Assembly (NCBI GenBank): GCA_033977485.1
Contig: CM066982.1
Span: 39,472,218 to 39,536,217 of the forward strand
Reading direction: 5' to 3'
From: Hydrangea macrophylla
Taxonomy: Eukaryota > Streptophyta > Magnoliopsida > Cornales > Hydrangeaceae
Length of the DNA stretch: 64,000 bases
The notes under the pieces are model-generated. The model searched no databases. It saw nothing but the letters and a program-made list of their open reading frames with translations, and was not told the origin of the DNA. Numbering within the stretch: the first letter of the stretch is position 1; each line of letters starts with the position of its first letter. Made by a program: the position numbers and the translations under genes. Below are positions 10,626-21,015 of this stretch, one piece after another.

Positions 10626-12208
10626 TGTAAAATACAACCGCGCTAAAAGAAGAAAATACACTGAATTAGTTTACAATTCCCTTGTTTATCTGCAATTTGA
10701 ATTACAATGCCAGTTTTTACGCAATATGATTAATCTATAATAAGTGGTTTTGTTTTAGTGGTTATTTGTGCAGATTACTGTTGCTGTGTGAAGAATTGAA
10801 TAAGCAAGATAAAAGGAAGTGTTTGGTTTCAATAAAGACAATTCAAACATGAAAAGAGAGTTTCGAGCGATCGAAGAGGTCTCGAGCGATCGAGTCTTCG
10901 ATCGATCGAAAGCAGTTCAAGTGCTTGAAGATCCCAGAAGTTCAATTGATCGAGATATGTTCGATCGATCGAACATGGCTTTTATCGTAAATAACGCGCA
11001 CACAGCGGAGAGGGAGATATAACCCTAGCCCTAGTTTTTGTATATATAGTCGTATTATATACGTCTTGGAGGACGCCCACTTTCAGTTTTTGATTAGTTT
11101 TATATAGAGAGTAGAGAGTGTGTCCTTGTTTTGTAGGTTTATCAAGATTTCTCATTGTTTTGGCTTAGATTCTTTAGAGTTTAATAATAGTTCAGTATTC
11201 CAGGTTACTTTATATTATTTTATTTACATTCGGTCAGTAGTTATCGTAGTTTCATCTGATAGAATCATAGCTTTGCATGTTAGGTAATGTTAAATTATTA
11301 TTTTTTAGAGATTTCATGTTTAAATCACAACCAAACAACACCTTAATGGATCTTTACGTTAAAAATGCATCTGTGACACTCCAGACCATGTCTGAGTAGT
11401 CCCCAGGTTGGGAAATCGCGATAAAACTGTGATTTCAAGCCTCTGCCATACATCAGAATAATTTCTGTGTTCGATCGATTGAAGTTAGTTCGATCGATCG
11501 AGACAGAGATACAGTCAATCGATTGAAGACATTTCGATCGATCGAGAGATGAAGATGTTCGATCGATCGAAAGCGTGTCGATCGAACGAACCCTCTGATT
11601 CTTGAGAACATTCAATATAATATTCCTGGACTTTTTGTTTCATAGATTTGATATCAAACTGTCCCCAAATGCTCAGTTTGTCAAAACAGTCTCTAAACTT
11701 GAGGTCCTAAAGCATTTTCTTCAATATCTTTTGCAAACCACTCTCAATGCTAACACCATTGTGGGTGCGAGTCTTAACTATTATTTTAAACCGCTTTCGT
11801 GTCTTTCGAACTTAATTTGGATGATATAGTCCTGGTCAGGAAAGGGCTATGGATTCTCTACCTTTAGAAAAATACGGAATACTGTAGAAGATGTACTCCA
11901 ATGAGCTTTAACGCAATTGCATGGTAGATGGCTAGGTCACTGTGGATTCGCGTGATCCCAACACTTCCCATTTACTAAGAAAACCAGTTTTAAAATATCG
12001 CTCTAATTAACTAGTTAGTCATCAGTTTAAAGTAATTTAGTTACTTTTAATTTTAATAGTTGTTAATCATAGAACTCCGTGTTCTACAGTTTCCTTAATC
12101 ATTAAATTTTCTTTTTCTTTTTAGAGTTTAATCTAGGTAATTAATTTTCAACCTTCCCTGTGGGATCGACCTGGACTTCCAATACTATATTACTTGCACG
12201 ATTATCTA
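10626..12208 (+). mobile_element. 3' LTR of the plus-strand Athila-like element (interrupted at 12208)
   Basis: Starts TGTAAAATAC after the PPT and contains TCGATCGA islands at 10863-10976 and 11468-11590 and a TATATATAG box near 11044. Near its end (about 12152-12202) it matches, in inverted orientation, the terminal part of the LTR that starts at 12209. It therefore stops abruptly where the minus-strand relative begins. A possible remnant of its last 100 bp lies at 40181-40291. Confidence 0.5.
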
Positions 12209-13758
12209 TGACACGACTAAAAAGTTGTGCGCTCTTGTGCAACACCCAAGGGTAGGTGATCGTGCAAGTAATATAGTACTGGAAGTCCACGTCGATCCCA
12301 CATGGAAGGAATAGGAAGAAAATATGCTAAGTTACAACCTAAAGAAAAGAAGATAAAAATGAAGGATTGGAGGTTCTAATGAATCCTAATTAATTAAATT
12401 AAACTCAATATTAAACTAAAGTATAAAGAAACATAACTAATTAAATAAATAAACTAAAGGTGTTGGAAATACGAGAATCCACATTAATCCTAACCATCTA
12501 CCATGCATACTCATTAATGTTCTATGGAGTTTATTTCTCTTCGGCATTCCGTGTATTTCTAAAGATAAAGAATCAATAGCCCTTTCATGACCGGGACTAC
12601 ATCATCACAAGTGATTTAAAATACTTAGAATACGATTTAAAACAATGGTTATTACTTGCACTCTAAATGGTGTTAGCATTCAAAGTGGTTTTCAAAAGTC
12701 ATTGAAGAAAAGGCCTTAATGCTTTAAGTTCTAAAAACTGTTGTGACAAACTGAGCTATAGGGACAATTTGATGACAGATTTCTAAAACAGAAAGTCATG
12801 GAATACTTAAAAGAATCATCTTAAGAATTAACAAGTTCGATCGATCAAAGCGCTCTCGATCGATCAGACAACGTCATCCTTCAATTGATCGAAATGTCTT
12901 CGATCGCTTGACTATGGCTCTAGTTCGATAGATCGAAATATCTTCGATCGATCGAGCCCAAGGTTTCTAAAGATTGCATGGCAGAGGTTGGGAATCAATG
13001 TTTCAACACGTATTCTCAATGTATAAACTACAAAAACATAATAAAACTAGTGCAGGAATAATAAGCTAGAGTAATCACAACACATAAACTAATAACAATC
13101 AAATAACAAGGATTGAAAAGAAAAACCTGGAAATAATCTGAAATAAACTTGAAATAAACATGAAATCCACTTGAATCTTCAATAATCTTCAGTATTTTAA
13201 TGAAAAAGAGGAAGAAAAAAGATGAATCTAACCTAACCTACTCCTAATCTAACCCTAAAACTACCCTAAACTGCTGTTTTCTGCGTTCTGGAGCGTCCTT
13301 ACTTCGTATGGCGTCAAAACGACTTATATATAGGGTTCCTACAGAGTTTACGCAAATTTTGGATGAAAATAAAGTTCGATCGATCGAACTCTCAATCGAT
13401 TGAACTCTGCTCAAGGACTTGAACTCCTCTGATTTTGACAACTCTGTGCACCAATGGGAGAATGGCCATAACTTTTCACTCGAACTTCGGATTGACCCCC
13501 CGTTTGTGGCCACGCGACTGTAACTCAAAGATCTACATTTTGTATTTCAAGGAAAATATTCCAAATCGGAAGTCTTCATTGTCAAAAATGGCGTTTTCCC
13601 AGCTGCTTCCGTTGTTCTATCCACCAGAATCACTTTCTGTAGCTCCACTTCATTGATTTACATTCCAATACCTATAAAACAACGCATAAACATATGTTTT
13701 AGCATTAATACAATAAAAAGAACATTGTTATTAGAATACACCTAAATGTAGGGACTTT
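12209..13758 (-). mobile_element. 3' LTR of a minus-strand non-autonomous Athila-like element (about 1.55 kb)
   Basis: Begins TGACACGACTAAAAAG and ends at ...GTAGGGACTTT. It aligns end to end with 38628-40178 (1550 versus 1551 bp, same orientation, scattered substitutions). Contains TCGATCGA islands at 12837-12955 and 13376-13404 and a minus-strand TATATATA box near 13324. The pairing with the 38628 copy and the PBS beside that copy identify this one as the 3' LTR. The divergence between the copies is clearly larger than in the 21-kb element's LTRs. Confidence 0.7.
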
Positions 13759-15697
13759 AGCAATGAAGCAAACTCCCCAACTAGCTCGTTGCTAGTCCCT
13801 AGCAATGAAGCAAACTACAACAATGTTTATTAAACTCTAAAAATTGAAAACAAAATAAAGTAAAAATCCTAAATCCCTTTCGCAGGAATCGCGATTGAAT
13901 TTAGCGTATGCAACAAACCTTTAAACCCCTAGGTTCCCCCTAGTGGACGAGAGTTGTCTCGTGATGGTTTGCAGTGAATCTACCCACAAAATTCATGTTT
14001 ATGGTAATGATTCTCATTTAAATGTTTTCAAGAAATTTTTCTCTCATTAACAATGTGGTTAAGCTCAACAATCTTATGAAACTCTCTAGTATGCCATAGC
14101 AATGCAACACACACATTACAGTTAGTCTACTATCAAAGTCATTAGAATGTTCCATACCTATTAATCTTCAAGTGTGTGTGTGAATGGACAACCAAAATAC
14201 AAAACTTATATTTCAAAGCTTACATAACCTAAGATACTATCAAGACGTTCATTTTGACTCAACTCTCACCGGGATTACACTCTCAAGAAGAAATCACTCC
14301 GAATTAGTTGTAATAATTATCACTCATGATATAGAAGCTATAAAGAGTAAATGTAAATGGAATCTAATGCTTCTCATATCTAAATTGAAAAACGGACATT
14401 TTAGCGCTCAAAGTCTCATGAAAGGATACTTTTCACTAGATGAATGAGATACCGTGGAGAACTCTCTCATTAGCTTAACTTCAAATCCAATTTACTTAAA
14501 ATCATCAGGACTTTGAAAAAAATGTGTTCAATTAAGAAGAAAGAGGTTCGTAATATTCAATTGGGTCAAATGATGTGATTGAAATGTCTACTACAATTTT
14601 TCAAACTTCCCCCACATCTCCAGTCTCTCTCTTCTTCTCTTTTAATATATTTTTTTCTTTTTCACTCTCTTCTTTTTATTATTATTTCTATTGTAACAAC
14701 CATTGGCACTTTTTTTTTCATGCATTTCTTTTTTTTTTTTAATTTTTTTTTTTTTTCTTTCCATCATTTTTTCCTTTGCCAACTTTTCCTCATTCACACA
14801 ACCAAACTTCTTGTCAATGCAACACATCCCAATCACTCTTAGGTAGAGAAAAGAAGCTCAAACTTGTATTTTGGAGTTAGGCTTAGATTTAAGGATTGTG
14901 AAGACAAGGCAATTATGATAAGACTCAAGAGGTGAAGTAAAGGAATAGTACAGAGGTAGGCTAAGGCTTTATTATGCGTGTATGGTCAAAAGATGGCCTA
15001 AATCATCTTCTAAGTTTATAGGATTATTCATTTTAGTAAATTCAAAAGCTCTAAAGTTGCTAGATCATGAACGTTCTCTTCTAGTAATCAGTCAAAATGA
15101 AGAAAATTGAGACTTACAACGAATGAATACGCTTTTCAAAAAGTAATAGTAATTTATAAAACGCTCAAAAACAAAGAATGACACAAAAGCTCACCTGGGT
15201 TATTAGTCTCCCTTACACTCTCTCAAGACACCTAAGCTATGATTACTCCATTTTAGCTAAGTACAAGGTTGTCACAACGTGCTAAAAGTTGTTTGAAGAT
15301 TAAAAGGCATAAAACATACAATAACTAAGATAGTAAACAAACTACTATTGTGTATCACATACTAATAACATATAGAAAATAACCCTAATGCATCATAACT
15401 AACTACATTAACTAAGAGAGAAATATAAGAACCATTTTATTATATTAAAAAAATTAAAAATTTTAATTTTTTTGCAATTTTGATTTACTGAGTCATGTTG
15501 CTAAGCAGGTGTATTGACATTAAAGCATAAAAATAAAGAAACGAGGCATGCAATGACTCACTCCCCCCAACTAAAACTAAGCATTGTCCTCAATGTTCTA
15601 AACTAAGCACATAGACATGTAAAGTAAAGCGAGAGAAGGAAGGATGTTACCTCGAGGCGTTAATATCCAATTTTTTTTTAAGTCACCTGCAATATTA
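13759..15697 (-). other. Non-coding 3' internal part of the minus-strand Athila-like element
   Basis: No credible ORF. It holds a purine-rich stretch on the minus strand at about 13763-13783 (AGTTGGGGAGTTTG, probable PPT) and a segment homologous in inverted orientation to 10380-10600. There are pyrimidine and poly-T runs at 14640-14760. Confidence 0.5.
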
Positions 15698-16416
15698 TTA
15701 GTAGCAACAAGGAAAAATATAGAATATAATAGAACTACTCAGTAAATAAATTCGATTAATCAAGATTTTTATCATAAAGTAATAGCCAAAATTTTTGAGG
15801 ATCCTCCCAATGAAATAATTTAACAGTGAGAAGAACGTTGGGATCCTCATAAAATTGCAACTCCCCCCAACTAATGTCAGGCTCAAGGTCAGAGGAGATG
15901 ATGCAAAACCTATGGCTTCCAAAGTTATTGGGGACAATTATAAGAGGAATACCACACTTTTTAGGAATTACACTCAAGGAAAGATCTTTGGTGTTGGTAT
16001 TTTCTATAACATCCTCTGTTTTTTTATTATCAAAAATAGGCGGAGGCCATGGTTCAATAAATGGGGCAGGGTCTAAGTGATGTTCTAATGAAGCTTTACT
16101 ACCCTCCTCTTGTCCTAGAACAGAATCTATAGATATATGATCATAGGAATTTAATTTCTATTCTATGCACATGGTTTTGAACTGGACTTGGATAAAGGTA
16201 TCTATTTGAGTCTCAATGTCAGTATTACTCAAGAAGGTCAAGCAGTCTAGAAGATTACTAGCTTCTTGTTGAAGTTTAAGATCATCTAATGTGGACCCGA
16301 AAGTTTCTAACTCCTCTATCAAAGAATTTTGAAAGATAAAATTTTGCGAAGTACATGTGCTAGAATTCTTACCATTCTCTTCCAAAACACATTCTACTTG
16401 TTCAATAGTGAGGTAC
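15698..16416 (-). pseudogene. 3' part of a degenerate ORF, split by the 21-kb insertion
   Basis: Minus-strand coding-like sequence in two frames (16416-16158 and about 16080-15756). The second carries a conserved-looking stretch with PLIIVPNNFGSH and a tryptophan-rich end. I do not recognise a named domain. The 5' part of the same ORF is at 37419-38475 on the other side of the inserted element. Stops and at least one frameshift break it. Confidence 0.45.
16412..16416. other. Left target-site duplication GGTAC
   Basis: GGTAC immediately before the TG of the 5' LTR, repeated at 37419-37423 after the CA of the 3' LTR. A 5-bp duplication is standard for Ty3/gypsy integrase. Confidence 0.95.
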
Positions 16417-16704
16417 TGTAGACACCCCATTTTGTCGGCTATCGGATTTAGGAGACCCATAGCTTGGTGGTTCACAATGATCGCAAAAGACTCGAAAGGA
16501 CTCTCGGAAGTCAGCTCCATCTCTCAGAATGCTCAGGATGACCAAAATGCCCCTAAAAGCCCGAAAACTCCCAGATTTGGTCCCAAAGTTCTGAAAACAT
16601 ACTATGTCGTAAGAAAAGCGATAAAAAGAGTTTTAAAGAGAAACCAGATGAAATCGTCGGCTCCCAGAGACCCCCGGAAGTCCCGGAAGTTCCTGGAAAG
16701 TCCC

Positions 16705-16934
16705 CGTTGACCGGTTTGACCAAGGTTTGACCAGGTTTGACCAAGGTTTGACCAGGTTTGACCAAGTTTGACCGAAATCGTCCGAATTCACCAAAATCAT
16801 TTTAAATCACGGGAAAAGTGTTAAAACAAGTTCCAAAAGAAAATCGAGCGAAAACACCAGCTCCCGGGAACTCCCGGAGGTTTCTAAAACTCCCCGGGAA
16901 TCCCAGGTTTGACCAGTTTGACCAGAATTTGACT
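16705..16934 (+). promoter_or_regulatory. Cluster of about ten TTGAC(C/T) W-box-like motifs in U3
   Basis: TTGACC occurs seven times in 16705-16773 as a near-tandem 10-11-bp repeat (TTTGACCAAGG / TTTGACCAGG) and again at about 16909, 16918 and, as TTGACT, 16929. TTGAC(C/T) is the known WRKY-binding W-box core. The cluster lies 570-790 bp upstream of the TATA box. The same cluster exists in the 3' LTR (34398-34627). Confidence 0.6.
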
Positions 16935-17293
16935 TTGGAACCGGGGTGCCGAAACAATTTTTAAATATTTTTCATGGATACTAGAGGTCAATAGCTTTCC
17001 AACGGTATATCGCACATAATTTCTGGATTTAAAACGAATTTATTATGAATTTCCAAAGGCGAAAAAGGCGATCAAATCGGCTTTTATCGCGAATACCGCA
17101 AAACTTTTCAAAGTGACCTATCCCCGAACTATTTTTTATGTAAAGTAGACTCCATTACCTTTCCAACGGTATATCACAACCTCAATTTGGAGTTCATACG
17201 CATTTTCTGTGAATTTCGGACGAAATAGGGCCTTTTCGCGAATACCGGAACATCAGGGGGCCTAAACAGCATTATCCAGACGAAGGGAGGAGC

Positions 17294-17354
17294 AGTGCCG
17301 CCGCGGCACTGGCCCACTGCCGCCGCGGCAGTGGCCCAGTGCCGCCGCGGCACT
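17294..17354. repeat. Triple GC palindrome (61 bp) upstream of the LTR TATA box
   Basis: Three palindromes in a row: AGTGCCGCCGCGGCACT, then CACTGCCGCCGCGGCAGTG, then AGTGCCGCCGCGGCACT, separated by GGCC-type linkers. Near-identical 61-bp copies lie at 34987-35047 (3' LTR) and 32271-32331 (upstream of the antisense gene). Confidence 0.85.
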
Positions 17355-17498
17355 CCCCTCCAGAACAGTAAGTTTTTGTAAATATTCTTGTGGTCCCATT
17401 TTGATTAATTAAAATCCAAAACGACGTGGTTTCATGATTTCAGATGTTTGGAGCCAATGGGAACACTTTTAAAACCCCAAAACCACCCCAAGTTGGCC

Positions 17499-17506
17499 TA
17501 TATAAA
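17499..17506 (+). promoter_or_regulatory. TATA box of the 5' LTR
   Basis: TATATAAA in the context GGCCTATATAAACACCCC; the transcription start would be expected about 25-35 bp downstream, near 17530. The equivalent box in the 3' LTR is 35192-35199. Confidence 0.7.
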
Positions 17507-19728
17507 CACCCCATTACTCCTCATTTTAGGGGAGTCAAATATAAGTTTTGAAAAGTGTGGGAGAGAAAAGTTGTAGAGATAAGGTTAGAGTAGAGAGAAA
17601 AGAAGCATTCTTCTTTGATTTTCAAAACAAAAGTGAGTTCTAACTTTGTTTTTACTTCATTACTTCCATTTATTTCAACATTCAATACTCCCAACCACCA
17701 TTTTAGTGAGCATTCAAGAGAGTGGAAGCTTCTTCCATGTCTAAGTGTCATTACATATGAGTGAAACACCAACCTACAAGTTCATGCTTCATGAATATCA
17801 CCTATTGATCATCATCTATTTGCTTGTTTATTTATTGTTTATCTCTTCTTACCCCATTTCTTTTTGTTTTCTTTTATTTACTTACTAGTTCATCATCATC
17901 TATGTGATGACATGAAGTTTGGGGTGAGTGAATCCTTATGGATAGTAGCTCTTGACCTCAAAAACATGTTTGATAGATGATGCTCATAACCTCAATACTT
18001 CCAAGGTATTCTTGGAATGTATTGAAGTTATGTTCAAAAAATAGAATAAATCTCTCCAACAACCTTGGAGGTTCTTAATGATGAGTTTGATGTTGGTATT
18101 CTAAGTGGTCCTAATCCTTATTGAGTGTTGAAAATGTGCTTTCAAAACATCCTTTTCAAAACCCCTCTCAATCCCTCTCATTTGATTTCAAGAAATAAAA
18201 CTTTGTTTTCTTCAATACCTCTAAAACAATGACCTAAAACAGTGAGCTGTTCAGATTCAGAGATTTGTTTTGAATTAAGTACTCAAGTTATGAGGATGAA
18301 ACTGCTTGGAAAACCTTCCTAATACATCATAGTTTGTCCCTAATTTTTCTCATCAATTATAGAAACATGAGAGTATTTGTTTTGGATGTGAGAAGTTCAC
18401 ATTCATAATCTGCCTCTGTTCTCACAGAATGTTCACCCAACTTCTTGCACTTATTCTGAACATTTTCATCACTGTACATATACCTTTTCTATTTTTTTTA
18501 TAAAACTTGGGTGTCTTAGGAAACGTTTGGTATATAATAGGTTATCATAAGCCTTTTCTTTGATTTATGAAAAATCATACAAAATCAGTCAACAGTGCAG
18601 TTTTTGTTTCTGAGTCATGTGTACATTCTGATTTCTTTCTTTTAATCTGTGATAGCTATTGATGTTTGGCTTTTTGGGTTATTTTCTAGACACAATAAGA
18701 ATGATCTCAGATTTTTCTCACATTTTTCTAGGCACGTTTGACCTCTCATTATAATGTTGCAAAGTGCCATATGCAGTCTGTCCACTATTCACAGCAAGCA
18801 CATTTCAACTTTTATTCTTTGATTTGATGCTCATATGCATTCCAAATTAGCTCCCATCTTAGGAAGTAGTTCATACTACATTTGTATATATCCCATGTTG
18901 ATTTAGTCCATTCATTCATGCACATTTTAGACTACTAAGTCATCTTAGAAATCCATGAACACAAAACACACTACAACCTTTGCACATTTTTAGGTTCATA
19001 CAATACATTCATGCAAGATTTGGGGTTTTTGTAACTCTTAATCTAAGAAGATTATAAGGAATGAACTTGATCACACGTTCATGCTTCCCCTCGATCTAAT
19101 CATCCTTTCTCATCCGTCCCGGGGATTAAGGGATCTTCTTTTTCTCAAAAAATAACATGCATCATACTAGCTTGCTAAGCATGCTTTGATTCTTTGATTA
19201 TTTGTTTCAATAACCATTCATGTCCCCTTTAGATTAAGGAAACTTAATTACTTGATATATGAATAGACGATTTTTCCTAGGTTTATTTGCGTGATCTTTC
19301 ACTTTACATTGTATGGTATTTGACTTAGATCTTATGAATGATATCTTATCTTTAGATCTTCCATTTCAAATTTTCTTATGTGATGTAATATACTATCATA
19401 GTATTATATGTCGAACCAAACATAGTATAAGATGATTATTTGGATGCTAATTGAGGCTCGTCGAAAGACGGGGCGAGTTGAGGGTGTTTTAGTCGTGACA
19501 AAGGCTCCTTCCTCTCTCGTACCAAAACCCCGAACCAAGTTCTTTGGTTATGAAGGGCTGGTGCCCTTATCCGCTTGGGTGAGTCAAATTAGGTTTCTTG
19601 GTTCCTTAAAGACCAAGTGGCGACTCTGTATCTGTTTTCAACAGACCTTTCCTTTTTTTTGATTCAAATCAATTTCAAAACAATCTCGAACAAAGAGAGA
19701 AGTGGTCCGATTCCGCGTGTCCACAATC

Positions 19729-19746
19729 TGGCGACTCTGCTGGGGA
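19729..19746 (+). promoter_or_regulatory. Primer-binding site, tRNA-Arg type
   Basis: TGGCGACTCTGCTGGGGA, separated from the LTR end by ATC, complementary to the last 18 nt of plant tRNA-Arg including CCA. The match stops at 18 nt (followed by TTTTTATTTTC), unlike the 50-nt version at 1860-1909. Confidence 0.9.
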
Positions 19747-21015
19747 TTTTTATTTTCAAAACAAAATAATACAGAGGTTTGACTCATAAGAAGCATCCTT
19801 AAAATCATCTTTTTACTGTATTTGGTTCACCGCATTGCACTCTTGCATTTCCCCCCCTCCGACTGTGTCTGAAACGCGGCGCTGACATTGTTCAGGTCTT
19901 GCTGTGCCAGGGCACAAGTCACCGTTGATACTGTACCTTCCAAGGTATATCAAAAAGAGTAAAAACCTCCGTACTGTCTCTCTGACGGTATATTGGAACT
20001 CTCGTCAACGGACCTTCTTTGACTAAACCCAGCCTTTGCATATAGATTCCTGTAGAACCTTTCATAGGACTGTTCATTTATCTTTTCAGATAGGACAAAA
20101 CGATATAACTGCTGTATGCCCTGACGGGATTACCTGCGCAGTGTAGACGCTTATGTGGCATGGAACAGAACATCTTTCTTATGATTCCCAAGGCAATCAC
20201 TCACATGTAGTCACATTGAGTTGACCTGCCTAAGCATCATGACAAGGATGTCTGCCCCATGCTCACAAAAGATATACACCGCAAACCTTGTTTGACGGTC
20301 CTGAGACATAGGAGTATGAAAACCTGCTAGAAAGTACGATCACTATAACCGTACTTACCAGTTTCTCCCAGAAACTCTGTCCATATATCCCAGATATAAA
20401 CATACTTACCAGTTTCTCCCAGAAACTCTGTCCATATATCCTAGATATAACCGTACTTACCAGTTTCTCCCAGAAACTCTGTCCATATATCCCAGATATA
20501 AACATACTTACCAGTTTCTCCCAGAAACTCTGTCCATATATCCCAGATATAACCGTACTTACCAGTTTCTCCCAGAAACTCTGTCCATATCAACTGGAAA
20601 TGCCCGATCCTCCCCTGAAGCCTCCATAAAATCCGGATACCCCTGTTACCCCTTGGTGATCGTACTGGAAAGTAAGATTGGCACACTCCATATGGTTAGG
20701 ACCTTATTTGTTTAACCGCTATCTGTTAGAAATAGGGGCATCATATAAATTAGGGCTCACATCCGCATGCCTGTCTCATTTGCATACACCATTCCCGTCA
20801 ATCTGCACGCACTGTTTCGATCATTCTTACACAAGTCGGTTCACGTCACTGTCTTTGTCTGTCTAAAAGTCGTCACTGTCAGGATCTGATACACCCCTTC
20901 TCTCAAAATCTGTCAGGTCAGTATAGATTCCCAAGGTCAGCAGCCGGAATCCTCGTTGTGGACCAGGAGTTCGGATAATCGTTTAGTCAGAATCGGTACG
21001 ACAGCCCGCTTCGAC
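19747..21015 (+). other. Leader of the 21-kb element
   Basis: No ORF that I can support. It contains the 51-bp tandem array (separate entry). The polyprotein frame is already open at 20956 (TTG codon), so translation could begin slightly upstream of ATG 21016 if a non-AUG start were used; I see no reason to prefer that. Confidence 0.6.
20347..20600 (+). repeat. 51-bp tandem repeat, five copies, in the leader
   Basis: CAGTTTCTCCCAGAAACTC recurs at 20359, 20410, 20461, 20512 and 20563, an exact 51-bp spacing. Linkers alternate between ATAACCGTACTTAC and ATAAACATACTTAC, so copies 1, 3 and 5 form one class and 2 and 4 another: a 102-bp higher-order unit. Because 51 is a multiple of three, shadow ORFs run through it. 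Confidence 0.85.

Larger units (their letters stand above)
16417..19725 (+). mobile_element. 5' LTR of the 21-kb element
   Basis: TGTAGACACC...GTCCACA, 3309 bp, corresponding base by base to 34110-37418 at a constant offset of 17693. It contains a W-box-like array, a triple GC palindrome and a TATA box in that order, then about 2.2 kb of R/U5 sequence. Small ORFs inside it (for example 17521-17772 minus and 19432-19662 plus) occur identically in both LTRs and show no family motif. Confidence 0.95.

Noticed and set aside
10863..10976. GATC methylation-related or bacterial origin-like function of the GATCGATC clusters
   Set aside because: Context is a plant LTR; bacterial GATC functions are not relevant.
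20956..21015. Upstream TTG start of the polyprotein
   Set aside because: Extends the frame by 20 codons without conserved content; ATG 21016 is the simpler start.
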